Numbered from the stretch's first letter, positions 19,259-29,712 are shown. The stretch is 64,000 bases of DNA from Billgrantia antri (GCF_019430905.1 NZ_JAHYCA010000007.1:186001-250000), one strand, 5' to 3'. Notes: generated by a model from the letters alone, not told the origin. Numbers and translations are program-made.

Positions 19259-19292
19259 GAATAAGCCTGGCGTTGATCTATATCAGTGGTCT

Positions 19293-19307
19293 GGATAAAG
19301 GTTATCC
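19293..19307. promoter_or_regulatory. Palindromic operator candidate for FinR-like regulator
   Basis: GGATAAAGGTTATCC is a perfect 6+3+6 inverted repeat ending 11 bases before the fpr -35 element. Its centre would lie near -54 relative to the inferred fpr start, which is where LysR-type recognition sites usually sit. Assignment to FinR is inference. Confidence 0.6.
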
Positions 19308-19318
19308 ATACAATCCAA

Positions 19319-19347
19319 TTAACAGATAAACCTTGCGCTCTTATAAT
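19319..19347 (+). promoter_or_regulatory. Sigma-70 promoter of fpr
   Basis: TTAACA (-35) and TATAAT (-10) are separated by exactly 17 bases and lie 57 bases before the fpr ATG. This is the best housekeeping-type promoter I see in the window. Confidence 0.75.
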
Positions 19348-19404
19348 GCAAGCAAATCGATTTGCCCTTTGAGTTATTCGAAATTGGAATAGAAAGGAGC
19401 CGGC

Positions 19405-20181
19405 ATGAGCAAGTTTTCGTTGGAAGAGGTGCTTAGCGTCCATCACTGGAACGACACCCTGTTCAGCTTCCGCACCACCCGCGAGCGCAGTCTGCGCTTC
19501 AAGAACGGTCAGTTCGTGATGATCGGTCTGGAAGTGAATGGCAAGCCGCTGATGCGTGCCTACTCCATCGCCAGCCCCAACTACGAGGACCACCTTGAGT
19601 TCTTTAGCATCAAGGTACCCGACGGCCCGCTGACCTCGCGCCTGCAGCACCTCAAGGTGGGCGACCAGATCATGGTCAGCCGCAAGCCCACCGGCACCCT
19701 GGTCACCGACGATCTGCTGCCGGGGCGCAACCTCTACTTCCTTTCCACCGGCACCGGCCTGGCGCCGTTCATGAGCCTGATCCAGGATCCGGAAGTGTAC
19801 GAGCGCTTCGAGAAGGTGATTCTGGTGCACGGCGTACGCAGCGTCAGCGAACTGGCCTATGCCGACTTCATCCAGCAGGAGCTGCCGGCGCATGAGTACC
19901 TGGGCGACGAGATCCGCGAGAAGCTGGTCTACTACCCCACCGTGACCCGCGAAGAGTTCCACACCATGGGACGCCTCACCGATCATATCCGCAGCGGCAA
20001 GCTGTTCGAGGACACCGGCGTAGCACCGATGGACCCCAAGCAGGACCGCGCCATGATCTGCGGCAGCCCGGCGATGCTCGACGAGACCAGCGCACTGCTC
20101 GACGATCTGGGCTTCAACATCTCGCCGCGTATGGGCGAGCCGGGGGATTACGTGATCGAGCGCGCCTTCGTCGAGAAGTAA
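19405..20181 (+). CDS. fpr: Ferredoxin-NADP reductase Fpr
   Basis: The 258-residue FAD enzyme exchanges electrons between NADPH and ferredoxin or flavodoxin, supporting Fe-S assembly and the oxidative-stress response. It has the FAD motif RAYSIASP at 51-58, the NADP-binding block STGTGLAPFMSL near 112-123, and a C-terminal end EPGDYVIERAFVEK typical of the bacterial subclass IA/Pseudomonas type. AAAGGAG precedes the ATG. A strong promoter and a palindrome lie upstream, next to the divergent LysR gene. Confidence 0.97.
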   Translation: MSKFSLEEVLSVHHWNDTLFSFRTTRERSLRFKNGQFVMIGLEVNGKPLMRAYSIASPNYEDHLEFFSIKVPDGPLTSRLQHLKVGDQIMVSRKPTGTLVTDDLLPGRNLYFLSTGTGLAPFMSLIQDPEVYERFEKVILVHGVRSVSELAYADFIQQELPAHEYLGDEIREKLVYYPTVTREEFHTMGRLTDHIRSGKLFEDTGVAPMDPKQDRAMICGSPAMLDETSALLDDLGFNISPRMGEPGDYVIERAFVEK

Positions 20182-20240
20182 AAAAGGACGCTCGCTCACG
20201 TTTCGGGCGCTCAAGACGTTTCGGCGCTTGCCGACGCTTC

Positions 20241-20274
20241 AAAAAACCCACGGCCTCGCGGTCGTGGGTTTTTT
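20241..20274. terminator. Bidirectional terminator between fpr and glnK
   Basis: AAAAAACCCACG and CGTGGGTTTTTT form a 12-bp stem around a 10-base loop, giving a T run on both strands. It can end fpr on the plus strand and the glnK tail region on the minus strand. Confidence 0.9.
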
Positions 20275-20294
20275 GCTTGCTGGCTTCCCAGTTG

Positions 20295-20414
20295 TTACAC
20301 CGCGTCCTTGCCGGTTTCGCCGGTGCGGATGCGAATGACCTGCTCCAGCAGGGTGATGAAGATCTTGCCGTCGCCGATCTTGCTGAATGTGTAGGCGCGA
20401 CCTGGGTCTAGGGT
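20295..20414 (-). pseudogene. In-frame duplicated glnK 3' end
   Basis: This 120-base block lies directly after the stop of the adjacent glnK. It repeats the last 27-28 codons of that gene at an exact offset of 120 bases: positions 20302-20383 match 20422-20503 with one mismatch, which changes Pro to Leu. It is still in the same frame and ends in its own TAA. Readthrough of the TAG would add 39 residues, beginning with the unrelated [11 protein letters not shown] and then a second copy of the PII C-terminus. It has no start codon of its own, so I treat it as a duplication remnant. Confidence 0.8.
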
Positions 20415-20891
<477 letters not shown>

Positions 20892-22217
20892 TTACTCGGC
20901 GTGGGGCTGGCCGAGCGGCGCACCGACGCCGTAGCCGCCGGACTGCGGGCGGCCGCCGCTGCCGCCGTAGACCCGGGCGACGCTGAACTCGGGATAGGCT
21001 TCCATGCCGCATTCGGCCAGATCGACCCCCTCGTACTCCTCCTCGTCACTGACGCGAACGCCCATGATCGCCTTGATGATCAGCCACACGGCCAGGCTGG
21101 CGGCGAAGACCCAGGCGAAGATGGCAATCGCACCGATGATCTGAGCGCCAAAGGTGGCGTCGCCGTTGGACAGCGGCACTGCCAGCAGGCCCCAGATGCC
21201 GACCACGCCGTGCACCGAGATGGCGCCGACCGGATCGTCGATCTTCAGCTTGTCCAGCATCACGATGGCAGCCACCACGATGATCCCGCCCACGGCGCCG
21301 ATCAGCGTGGCGCCCAGCGCCGAGGGCGTCAGCGGGCCGGCGGTGATCGCCACCAGGCCGGCCAGGGCGCCGTTCAACGCCATGGTCAGGTCGGCCTTGC
21401 GGAACCACAGCTTGGCCAGGATCAGTGCGGCGATGACCCCCCCAGCCGCAGCGGCGTTGGTGTTGACCAGTACCTGAGCCACATTGTTGGCCGAGGCCAC
21501 GTCGGAGAGCTTGAGCTCGGAGCCGCCGTTGAAGCCGAACCAGCCCATCCACAGGATGAAGGTACCCACGGTGGCCAGCGGCAGGTTGGCACCGGGAATG
21601 GCATGGATGCTGCCGTCCTTGCCGTACTTGCCCTTGCGTGGGCCGAGGATCAGCACACCGGCAAGCGCCGCGGCCGCACCGGCCATGTGCACGATGCCGG
21701 AGCCGGCATAGTCGGAGAAGCCCAGCTCGGAGAGCCAGCCGCCACCCCAGGTCCAGTAGCCCGAGACCGGATAGATGACGCCGGTCATGACCACGGCGAA
21801 GGCGAGGAAGGCCCACAGCTTCATGCGCTCGGCCACGGCACCCGAGACGATCGACATGGCGGTGGCGACGAATACCACCTGGAAGAAGAAGTCGGCACGC
21901 ATGGAGTAGTAGGGGGCATCGTCGCCGCCGGCGGTGACCGCGTCCACGCCATTCTCGGCGCCGATCAGTACGCCCAGGTTGGGCAGGATGCCGCCAGCAT
22001 CGCTCGAATACATGATGGCGTAGCCCACCAGCAGGTACATGGTGCAGGCGATGGCGAACAGGGCGATGTTCTTGGTCAGGATCTCGGCGGTGTTCTTGGC
22101 CCGCACCAGTCCGGCCTCGAGCATCGAGAAGCCCGCGGCCATCCACATCACCAGCACGCCGCAGATCAGGAAGTAGAAGGTGTCGAGCGCATAGCTCAAC
22201 TCGGCAAGTTCACTCAT
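20892..22217 (-). CDS. amtB: Ammonium transporter AmtB
   Basis: The 441-residue trimeric ammonium channel has eleven spans. It shows the Amt signature block DYAGSGIVHMAGAAAALAGV, with the first pore histidine in VHMAGA and the second in ISVHGVVG, and the conserved FNGGSEL segment. The cytoplasmic tail after the last span contains a Gly-rich stretch. It is sandwiched between two PII genes, the classical arrangement for AmtB control by GlnK. It lies 47 bases after the first glnK. Confidence 0.97.
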   Translation of the reverse strand: MSELAELSYALDTFYFLICGVLVMWMAAGFSMLEAGLVRAKNTAEILTKNIALFAIACTMYLLVGYAIMYSSDAGGILPNLGVLIGAENGVDAVTAGGDDAPYYSMRADFFFQVVFVATAMSIVSGAVAERMKLWAFLAFAVVMTGVIYPVSGYWTWGGGWLSELGFSDYAGSGIVHMAGAAAALAGVLILGPRKGKYGKDGSIHAIPGANLPLATVGTFILWMGWFGFNGGSELKLSDVASANNVAQVLVNTNAAAAGGVIAALILAKLWFRKADLTMALNGALAGLVAITAGPLTPSALGATLIGAVGGIIVVAAIVMLDKLKIDDPVGAISVHGVVGIWGLLAVPLSNGDATFGAQIIGAIAIFAWVFAASLAVWLIIKAIMGVRVSDEEEYEGVDLAECGMEAYPEFSVARVYGGSGGRPQSGGYGVGAPLGQPHAE

Positions 22218-22264
22218 GGGAGTTACTCCATCGCTCTTGTTGCTGCGAGTTGTTGTAGGGGGCG

Positions 22265-22804
<540 letters not shown>

Positions 22805-22894
22805 TCATGAGAGGGCGAGAGAAGGGAATGCGCGGTGGCGGGGCCTTGCGTATGCTGTAGTCCAACATCAGCAGGCCAACAGGAGGAGCGCACC

Positions 22895-23224
22895 ATGGCG
22901 AATCAGGACCCCATCAGCCGACTGGCGCAGCAGCTAGGCGAGCGCCTGCAGGGGGCGGCCCAGGCGCCGGAGGAGTTTCAGAAGGGCGTGCAGCAGGTCG
23001 TGCGCGGGGCCTTCGATCGCCTGGAGCTGGTGTCGCGGGAAGATTTCGACATCCTCATGGACGTGATGCAGCGCACGCGGATCCGGGTCGAAGCGCTGGA
23101 GCAGCAGGTCGCGGCATTGGAAGAGGCGCTGGCAGCCCGCGACACCCCTGCGCCCCAGGCGAGCCTTACGCCGCCAGAAGGCTTCGACGAAGACCAAGCC
23201 GCGGCCGACGAAGCCAAGCGCTGA
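22895..23224 (+). CDS. ubiK: Ubiquinone biosynthesis accessory factor UbiK
   Basis: The 109-residue BMFP-family protein has an amphipathic N-terminus (ISRLAQQLGERLQG) and a C-terminal coiled coil (TRIRVEALEQQVAALEEALAAR), the architecture of UbiK (formerly YqiC). UbiK assists the cytosolic Ubi complex during aerobic ubiquinone synthesis. AGGAGGAG lies 6 bases before the chosen ATG. The longer in-frame start at 22835 lacks a ribosome site. It precedes yifB, a frequent gammaproteobacterial neighbour. Confidence 0.93.
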   Translation: MANQDPISRLAQQLGERLQGAAQAPEEFQKGVQQVVRGAFDRLELVSREDFDILMDVMQRTRIRVEALEQQVAALEEALAARDTPAPQASLTPPEGFDEDQAAADEAKR

Positions 23225-23298
23225 GCCAGCGTGGAGAGCTCGTTGCGGCACAGTGCTAGTATCTAGCCCTTCTCTAATGGACTGCGAGGGACCGCACG

Positions 23299-24804
23299 AT
23301 GCTGGCGATCGTTGCCACACGGGCCGGCCTGGGGCTGGAAGCGCCCGAGGTACAAGTCGAGGTACACCTGGCCAATGGCCTGCCGGGGATGACCCTGGTG
23401 GGCCTGCCCGAGGCCGCCGTCAAGGAGAGCCGCGAGCGGGTGCGCAGCGCCCTCACCAATGCCGGCTTCGACTTCCCCAATACCCGCAGGATCGTACTCA
23501 ACCTGGCGCCCGCCGACCTGCCCAAGGTCGGCGGGCGCTTCGACTTGCCCATCGCGCTGGGCATCCTGATCGCCTCCGGTCAAGTACCCGGCGAGGCGGT
23601 CGAGGGTATCGAAAGCGTCGGCGAGCTGGCGCTGGACGGCCGCCTGCGCCCCATCAGCGGGGTGCTGCCTCTGGCGCTGGCCGCACGCAAGGCCGGGCGC
23701 AAGCTGATCGTGCCCAGGGAGAACGCCGACGAGGCGGCGCTGGCCGGCGACCTGCAGGTGCTGCCGGCCGAGCACCTGCTCGACGTGATGGCCCATCTGC
23801 TGGGGCAGAAGCCGATCGCCGCGCACCGTCTCGAAACGCCGCCCGTCGCCGATACCCGCGAGGGTGATCTGGCCGAGGTGCGCGGCCAGCATCAGGCGCG
23901 CCGTGCGCTGGAGATCGCCGCGGCCGGTTCGCACAACCTGCTGTTCGCCGGCCCGCCCGGTACCGGCAAGACCATGCTGGCGAGCCGCCTGCCCGGCATC
24001 CTGCCCGAGCTCACCGAGGAGGAGGCCTTGGAAGTCGCCGCCATTCGCTCGGTGTGCGGCCTGCCTCTGGCCGAGCAGTGGGGGCGTAGGCCCTTTCGTG
24101 CGCCGCACCATACCGCCAGCGCCGTGGCCCTGGTCGGAGGTGGCTCCTGGCCGCGACCGGGTGAGATCTCGCTGGCTCATCACGGCGTGCTGTTCCTCGA
24201 CGAGCTGCCCGAGTTCAGCCGCCACGTACTCGAGGTGATGCGTGAACCGATGGAGTCGGGGCGCATTCATATCGCCCGCGCCAACCACGAGCGTAAATTT
24301 CCGGCGCGGTTCCAACTCGTCGCGGCGATGAACCCGTGCCCCTGCGGCCACCTCGGCGATCCGCGCCAGGCCTGCCAGTGCACCGCAGCACAGATTCAGC
24401 GCTACCAGTCGCGTCTTTCGGGGCCGCTGCTCGACCGCATCGACCTGCAGATCGAAGTGCCGGCGTTGCCACCGGAGCAGCTCACGTCCCGCGAAGTGGG
24501 TGAAAGCTCGGCAGAGGTGCGTGCCCGGGTCATGGCGGCACGCGAACGGCAATACGCCCGAGGTGCGCTCAACGCTCACCTGGGCGGGCGCGAGCTGGAA
24601 GCGGCCTGCGCCCTGTCGACGGCCGACCGTGCCTGGCTGGCCGGGGTGCTCGAGCGCTTGCGCCTCTCGGCGCGGGCCTACCACCGTGTACTACGTGTGG
24701 CGCTGACCCTGGCCGACCTGGCTGGTAAGCCGCATCCGGAGCGTGGCGAGCTGATGGAGGCGATCGGCTATCGGCAGTTGGATCGCCAGCTCCGCCAAGG
24801 GTAG
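23299..24804 (+). CDS. yifB: YifB family Mg-chelatase-like AAA ATPase (ComM-type)
   Basis: The 501-residue protein has an N-terminal ChlI-like domain, a central Mg-chelatase AAA module with Walker A GPPGTGKT at 218-225 and Walker B VLFLDELPEF, and a C-terminal Mg_chelatase_C domain. YifB/ComM is a hexameric helicase-like ATPase that promotes branch migration during natural transformation in Vibrio, Haemophilus and Acinetobacter. A weak CGAGGGA ribosome site precedes the ATG. It may be cotranscribed with ubiK, 74 bases upstream. Confidence 0.95.
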   Translation: MLAIVATRAGLGLEAPEVQVEVHLANGLPGMTLVGLPEAAVKESRERVRSALTNAGFDFPNTRRIVLNLAPADLPKVGGRFDLPIALGILIASGQVPGEAVEGIESVGELALDGRLRPISGVLPLALAARKAGRKLIVPRENADEAALAGDLQVLPAEHLLDVMAHLLGQKPIAAHRLETPPVADTREGDLAEVRGQHQARRALEIAAAGSHNLLFAGPPGTGKTMLASRLPGILPELTEEEALEVAAIRSVCGLPLAEQWGRRPFRAPHHTASAVALVGGGSWPRPGEISLAHHGVLFLDELPEFSRHVLEVMREPMESGRIHIARANHERKFPARFQLVAAMNPCPCGHLGDPRQACQCTAAQIQRYQSRLSGPLLDRIDLQIEVPALPPEQLTSREVGESSAEVRARVMAARERQYARGALNAHLGGRELEAACALSTADRAWLAGVLERLRLSARAYHRVLRVALTLADLAGKPHPERGELMEAIGYRQLDRQLRQG

Positions 24805-24809
24805 GGGCA

Positions 24810-25289
24810 CTACAACGCCGTGGCGTCGAAGGCGCCCTCGATCTCGGTCTGCCACAGCGCGCGCTCCCCGTCGGGGCGATAGAGCGACAGGGTGAGGCGA
24901 TAGGGCAGCAGGTCGCGATCGGAGAGGCGCAGGCGTGGCGCCGTGGCTTCCAGGCGGCTCTCCATGCGCCACTGGTGATCGCCGCCTTCGCCGCTCATGG
25001 CCGGGCGCCAGTCGAGCACCTGAGGGCCGTCGCTGGCGCCCAGCAGGGCGCGGGTGAGGCTTTCCAGGAGGCGCTCGCTGCCGATCTCAAGGCTGTTATC
25101 CACCTGTGGCGACACCAGCAGCAGTACCTGCTCCTGGGTAGGCTGCAGGGCGTCCACGTCCAGCACCCTGGCCACGGCGCGGTCGCTCAGGTTCTGCAGT
25201 GCTCGGCGAATGGGATCGGGCTCGGGTGGCTGGCTGGCGCAACCGGCGAACAGAGTGAAAAACAGCAGCAGTGCGATAGGTCTCAGCAT
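24810..25289 (-). CDS. Small outer-membrane-type lipoprotein, unknown function
   Basis: The 159-residue protein has a lipoprotein signal (LFFTLFAGC, lipidated Cys at 17) followed by SQ, which favours outer-membrane sorting. The mature part alternates helix and strand (SDRAVARVLDVDALQPTQEQVLLLVSPQVDNSL), reminiscent of LpoB/CsgG-like curli-type lipoproteins, but I cannot assign a family. Its start overlaps the end of the hydrolase gene by 7 bases, so both are probably one operon. It is convergent with yifB. Confidence 0.8.
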   Translation of the reverse strand: MLRPIALLLFFTLFAGCASQPPEPDPIRRALQNLSDRAVARVLDVDALQPTQEQVLLLVSPQVDNSLEIGSERLLESLTRALLGASDGPQVLDWRPAMSGEGGDHQWRMESRLEATAPRLRLSDRDLLPYRLTLSLYRPDGERALWQTEIEGAFDATAL

Positions 25290-26266
25290 CGGGAGAAGCG
25301 TTCCTGGGCGGCCGGCGCAGGGCCTAGTTCCAATTCGGCAACGAAAGTATCGAGAGCGGTGAACAGGGCGGTGCGAATGGGCTCGGCCTCGTTGACCAGG
25401 TGATGTCGCGCTTCCGGGTGGCGATGTATGCGGGCGTTGGGAAACTTGCGCTCCAGTACCGCCAGGTTCCACTCCCAGTCCACCGTGACGTCCTGCTCCC
25501 CTTGCAGGATCAGGGTGGGCAGGTCGCAGGGGGGAAGAGCGAGTAGCTGGGGCATCCAGCGGCGCATGGCGCTGACCCAGTTGAGTGAGAGATGGTTCGG
25601 CTGCAGCGGATCATGTTCGCGCAGGAAGGCGGCAAACTCGGCATCGGTGGAGTTGGCGCGGAACTTGCGTGGCACGCTCTGTACGAAAGGCCCCACCAGG
25701 GTGTGCAGCCATCCGGCCTGGGGCCAGCCGAAGGGGCGCACCAGAGGAGCGAGCAGCGCCAGGCCCGACCAATGACCTTCGCCGGGACGGCTCAAGGCAT
25801 CGGTGGCGAGAATGGCGGCGCCGGTACTCTGGCCGATACCGAGCCACGGGCGAGGGGCGAGCCCCCCGGCGTCCAGCTGCTCCTGCAGGGCATGCAGGCA
25901 TTCGCCGTAGTGGGCGAAGTCATCGATGCAGGCACGCTTGCCGCTGGACAGACCATGCCCCGGTAGATCCCACAGCACCACCCGCCAACGGCGCGTCAGC
26001 AGCCGCTCCAGCAGATGCCGGTAGAGCCCGAGATGATCGTAGTAACCATGCACAACGAATACCGTGCCGATCGGCGCTGCTGGGCTCCACACCTGCGTCC
26101 ATAGCTGGTAGCGCTGGGCATCCACGTAACCCACATAAAGCCCGACCTGCTCGGAGAGCAGCGGGGCGAGACCGTAGTGGCTCAGATAACCGGTCAGCGA
26201 AGGCTCTCCATCGGCCCGGAAGGGGGCAATCGGCCCCAACGCCTGCAGAGGGGTGAAGTCGGTCAT
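25283..26266 (-). CDS. Alpha/beta hydrolase (monoglyceride-lipase-like)
   Basis: The 327-residue serine hydrolase has an oxyanion region VVHGYYDH at 71-78, the nucleophile elbow GQSTG with Ser147, a later Asp in LILQGEQDVTVDW and a His in HPEARHHLVNE. The N-terminus has no clear signal peptide, so it is likely cytoplasmic. The pattern resembles PldB/monoacylglycerol lipases (COG2267), pointing to lysophospholipid or monoglyceride hydrolysis. It is divergent from glcB and translationally overlaps the downstream lipoprotein gene. Confidence 0.87.
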   Translation of the reverse strand: MTDFTPLQALGPIAPFRADGEPSLTGYLSHYGLAPLLSEQVGLYVGYVDAQRYQLWTQVWSPAAPIGTVFVVHGYYDHLGLYRHLLERLLTRRWRVVLWDLPGHGLSSGKRACIDDFAHYGECLHALQEQLDAGGLAPRPWLGIGQSTGAAILATDALSRPGEGHWSGLALLAPLVRPFGWPQAGWLHTLVGPFVQSVPRKFRANSTDAEFAAFLREHDPLQPNHLSLNWVSAMRRWMPQLLALPPCDLPTLILQGEQDVTVDWEWNLAVLERKFPNARIHRHPEARHHLVNEAEPIRTALFTALDTFVAELELGPAPAAQERFSRC

Positions 26267-26393
26267 GGCGTTCTCCAGCGAATCAAGACATTGTCCCCTC
26301 GAATCCTTTCGTCTACAGCGGCACGGAGCGTGCAGCAAGTTTATCTACCGACCATGCTGTGGGTGAGCTATCACCGTGATACGCCACATTTTT

Positions 26394-26409
26394 TTGACCG
26401 TTTGGTCAA
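26394..26409. promoter_or_regulatory. RutR-like palindrome between hydrolase and glcB
   Basis: TTGACCGTTTGGTCAA is a perfect 6+4+6 palindrome, extended by further T/A pairs to a 10-bp arm on each side. It differs from the E. coli RutR consensus TTGACCANNTGGTCAA at one specified base. It lies in a 304-base divergent intergenic region, so an operator is more likely than a terminator. The cognate TetR-type regulator is not in the window. The same region also holds ACCCTA...TAGGGT (26424-26442). Confidence 0.5.
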
Positions 26410-26570
26410 AAAATCGGGTCTTAACCCTATGTCTAGTAGGGTAGCCCTTCCTTCGGGTTTACATGTGGAACAGTTTTCCACAGAATTGGCGCCTTCGCAG
26501 TGGTATCACCCCACGAATTGCGGCTGGCCGAGCGCACGACATCGGCCGCCACGCAGGAGGAGACTTTTCC

Positions 26571-28757
26571 ATGTCCGAACGCGTCACACGCCATCGTCTC
26601 CAGGTGGCCGCTGAACTGGACCGCTTCATCAACGACCGGGCTCTCCCCGGCACCGGTCTCGATGCCGAGAGCTTCTGGGCCGGGGTCGATGCCATCTTTC
26701 ATGATCTGACACCAAAAAACCGGGAATTGCTCGCCGAGCGCGAGCGCCTGCAGGAGCAGTTGGATACCTGGCACCGGCAGAACCCCGGCCCGGTGCGCGA
26801 CATGAGCGTCTACCGCGCTTTCCTCGAAGAGATCGGGTACCTGGTGGAGACGCCCTCCCAGGTGACGGTTTCCACCGCTAACGTGGATCGCGAGATCGCC
26901 GTTCAGGCCGGCCCGCAGCTGGTGGTACCGGTAAGCAACGCCCGCTACGCGCTCAACGCCGCCAATGCCCGTTGGGGCAGCCTCTACGACGCGCTCTACG
27001 GCACCGATGCCATCTCCGAGGAAGATGGTGCCGAGAAGGGCGCAAGTTTCAACCCCAAGCGCGGCGAGAAAGTCATCTCTTACGCCCGCGGCGTGCTCGA
27101 CCTGGCCGCCCCGTTGGCCAACGGCAGCCATCGTGACGCGGTCAAGTATGCGTTGCGCGACGGCCAACTGGTGGTGACCCTCGAAGGGGACCGCGAGACC
27201 GGGCTGAAGGAGCCGGGCAAGCTGATCGGCTATCGCGGCGATGCCGCCAGCCCCGAGGCGATCCTGCTCGCCAATCACGATCTGCACCTGGAGATTCAGA
27301 TCGACCCCAGCCATCCGATCGGCAAGACTGATCCGGCCGGCGTCAAGGACCTGCTGGTCGAGGCCGCACTGACTGCCATCATGGATTGCGAGGACTCCGT
27401 GGCGGCGGTTGATGCCGAGGACAAGGTCGGCGTCTACGCCAACTGGCTGGGGCTGATGAAGGGCGACCTGGAGGAGGCGATCGAGAAGGGCGGCAAGACC
27501 TTCACGCGACGTCTCAACGACGATCGCCGCTACACCACGCCGGACGGCGGCAGCCTCACGCTACCCGGGCGCTCGCTGATGTTCGTGCGCAACGTCGGCC
27601 ACCTGATGACCACTCCGGCGGTGCTCGACGCCGACGGCAACGAGCTGCCCGAAGGCATTCTCGACGGCATCGTTACCAGCCTGCTGGCCATGCACGATCT
27701 CAAGAAGCGCGAGGACGATCCGCGCAACTCGCGCCAGGGCTCGGTCTACATCGTCAAGCCGAAGATGCACGGTCCCAAGGAAGTCGCCTTCTCCAACGAG
27801 CTGTTTGGCCGCATCGAGGACCTGCTGGGCCTGGCCCGCGACACGCTGAAGATGGGCATCATGGACGAGGAGCGTCGCACCTCGGTCAACCTCAAGGCGT
27901 GTATCGCCGAGGCCACCTCCCGCGTGGTGTTCATCAACACCGGCTTCCTCGACCGCACCGGCGACGAGATGCACACCGCCATGGAAGCGGGCCCGATGAT
28001 CCGCAAGGGCGACATGAAGAACGCCGCCTGGATCGGGGCCTACGAGCGCAGCAACGTGCTGGTCGGCCTGGCCTGTGGCCTGCGTGGCCGGGCTCAGATC
28101 GGCAAGGGCATGTGGGCCATGCCTGACCTGATGGCCGCCATGCTGGAGCAGAAGGTCGGTCACCCCAAGGCCGGTGCCAACACCGCCTGGGTGCCGTCGC
28201 CGACGGCCGCTACGCTGCACGCACTGCACTACCACCAGATCGACGTCGCCGAAATCCAGCGCGAACTGGAAGCCCAGGGCGAACCTGCCCTGCTTGAAGA
28301 GCTGCTCGACAACCTGCTCACCGTGCCGGTGGCCGAGAAGGCCGGCTGGTCCGACGAAGAGATTCAGCAGGAGCTCGACAACAACTGCCAGGGTATCCTC
28401 GGCTACGTGGTGCGCTGGGTCGAGCACGGCGTGGGCTGCTCCAAGGTACCTGACATCCATGACGTGGGCCTGATGGAGGATCGAGCCACGCTGCGCATCT
28501 CCAGCCAGCACATCGCCAACTGGCTACACCATGGCGTGGTCGATGCAGAGCGCGTGAAGAAGACCCTGGAGCGCATGGCCAAGGTGGTCGACGAGCAGAA
28601 CGCCGGCGATCCGGCCTACACGCCGATGTCGGCCGATTATGCCGGCTCAAGCGCCTTCCAGGCGGCCAGCGACCTGATCTTCAAGGGCCGCGTACAGCCC
28701 TCCGGCTACACCGAGCCGCTGCTGCACCACTGGCGCGCCGTGCACAAGGCAAAGTGA
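26571..28757 (+). CDS. glcB: Malate synthase G
   Basis: The 728-residue enzyme condenses glyoxylate and acetyl-CoA to malate in the glyoxylate shunt and glycolate use. Length and sequence match isoform G: the N-terminal [19 protein letters not shown], the active-site segment [21 protein letters not shown], the strongly conserved [14 protein letters not shown] and the [18 protein letters not shown] block. GGAGGAG lies about 8 bases before the ATG. No isocitrate lyase or glycolate oxidase gene is adjacent. A strong terminator follows. Confidence 0.98.
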   Translation: MSERVTRHRLQVAAELDRFINDRALPGTGLDAESFWAGVDAIFHDLTPKNRELLAERERLQEQLDTWHRQNPGPVRDMSVYRAFLEEIGYLVETPSQVTVSTANVDREIAVQAGPQLVVPVSNARYALNAANARWGSLYDALYGTDAISEEDGAEKGASFNPKRGEKVISYARGVLDLAAPLANGSHRDAVKYALRDGQLVVTLEGDRETGLKEPGKLIGYRGDAASPEAILLANHDLHLEIQIDPSHPIGKTDPAGVKDLLVEAALTAIMDCEDSVAAVDAEDKVGVYANWLGLMKGDLEEAIEKGGKTFTRRLNDDRRYTTPDGGSLTLPGRSLMFVRNVGHLMTTPAVLDADGNELPEGILDGIVTSLLAMHDLKKREDDPRNSRQGSVYIVKPKMHGPKEVAFSNELFGRIEDLLGLARDTLKMGIMDEERRTSVNLKACIAEATSRVVFINTGFLDRTGDEMHTAMEAGPMIRKGDMKNAAWIGAYERSNVLVGLACGLRGRAQIGKGMWAMPDLMAAMLEQKVGHPKAGANTAWVPSPTAATLHALHYHQIDVAEIQRELEAQGEPALLEELLDNLLTVPVAEKAGWSDEEIQQELDNNCQGILGYVVRWVEHGVGCSKVPDIHDVGLMEDRATLRISSQHIANWLHHGVVDAERVKKTLERMAKVVDEQNAGDPAYTPMSADYAGSSAFQAASDLIFKGRVQPSGYTEPLLHHWRAVHKAK

Positions 28758-28826
28758 CATGGGGCACCGGAGACTGAGCCACCAGCCGGGCTGGCTTCGG
28801 CCGTCCTGATTGAGGCCAGTATCATG

Positions 28827-28857
28827 AAGCGCCCCGGGTACCCGCCCGGGGCGCTTT
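28827..28857 (+). terminator. Terminator after glcB
   Basis: A GC-rich 12-bp stem (AAGCGCCCCGGG / CCCGGGGCGCTT) with a 6-base loop is followed by TTTGGGTT, 70 bases after the glcB stop. Confidence 0.8.
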
Positions 28858-28921
28858 GGGTTATGTTGAGCTGCGTTGCCTTTTCGGCAGCCACCCCAGC
28901 CAACTCACCAGGAGCCTGCCG

Positions 28922-29335
28922 ATGACCGTGATGACCGCCGCTGCCATCGAGGACTTTCTCGACGAGGTGTTTCCCCAGCGTATCGGGACCATCGAGGCCG
29001 TCGACGACATGCGGGCGACCATGAGTCTGGCCATCGAGGATGAGCACCTGCGACCGGGTTCAAGCGTCTCCGGGCCCACCCTGATGGGTCTGGCCGATGT
29101 CTGCCTCTACGTGGCCATTCTCGGTCAGATCGGCCCCGAGCCCATGGCGGTCACCAGCGATCTGCACTGCCGTTTCCTGCGCCGCCCGCGCGGCGACCGC
29201 GATATCATCGCCACGGCGCGTCTGCTCAAGCTGGGACGCCGCTTGGCGGTAGGTGAAGTGCAGCTGTTCTCGGCTGGTGACGAGCGCCCGGTGGCGCTGG
29301 TTACCGCCACTTATGTCATTCCCGACTCCGACTGA
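28922..29335 (+). CDS. PaaI-type hotdog-fold thioesterase
   Basis: The 137-residue protein has the 4HBT/PaaI pattern: LRPGSSVSGPTLMGLADVCLYVAIL for the hot-dog helix, and AVTSDLHCRFLRRPRGD for the following strand. Members hydrolyse acyl-CoA thioesters; the acyl group is unknown. CAGGAG lies upstream of the ATG. Its last 25 bases overlap the 3' end of the convergent DUF423 gene. Confidence 0.87.
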   Translation: MTVMTAAAIEDFLDEVFPQRIGTIEAVDDMRATMSLAIEDEHLRPGSSVSGPTLMGLADVCLYVAILGQIGPEPMAVTSDLHCRFLRRPRGDRDIIATARLLKLGRRLAVGEVQLFSAGDERPVALVTATYVIPDSD

Positions 29336-29712
29336 TCGTAGCGGGCCCGCAGCGCACAGAGGGCAAGCGCCAGCCAGCCGGCGATCATCAGCACGCCGCC
29401 GAACGGCGTTACCATGCCCAGGCCGCCGAGTCCGCTGAAAGCCATGGCATAGAGAGAGCCGGAGAACAGCAGCATTCCCGTTGTCCAAAGCCCCAATACC
29501 AGATACTGACCGTGCATCGGTCGCGACGCACGCCAGGCCAATACACCAAGCATCGCCAGGGTGTGCCAGGCCTGGTAGCGCACGCCGGTCTCGAAGGCGC
29601 CGAACAGGCGCTCGGGCAATGCCCCCTGCAGAGCATGGGCAGCGAACGCGCCGGCCATGACCGTCACGGCACCCGAGAGCGCCGCCAGGCACCACCAACC
29701 GCGGTCATGCAT
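29311..29712 (-). CDS. DUF423 family inner-membrane protein (YgdD-like)
   Basis: The 133-residue protein has four predicted spans and the DUF423 hallmarks GAFAAHAL and FETGVRYQAWHTLAML near the N-terminus, followed by LFSGSLYAM and TPFGGVLMIAGW. The family function is unknown. A clear AGGAG lies upstream of its ATG. It is divergent from thiS and convergent with the thioesterase gene. Confidence 0.93.
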   Translation of the reverse strand: MHDRGWWCLAALSGAVTVMAGAFAAHALQGALPERLFGAFETGVRYQAWHTLAMLGVLAWRASRPMHGQYLVLGLWTTGMLLFSGSLYAMAFSGLGGLGMVTPFGGVLMIAGWLALALCALRARYDQSESGMT

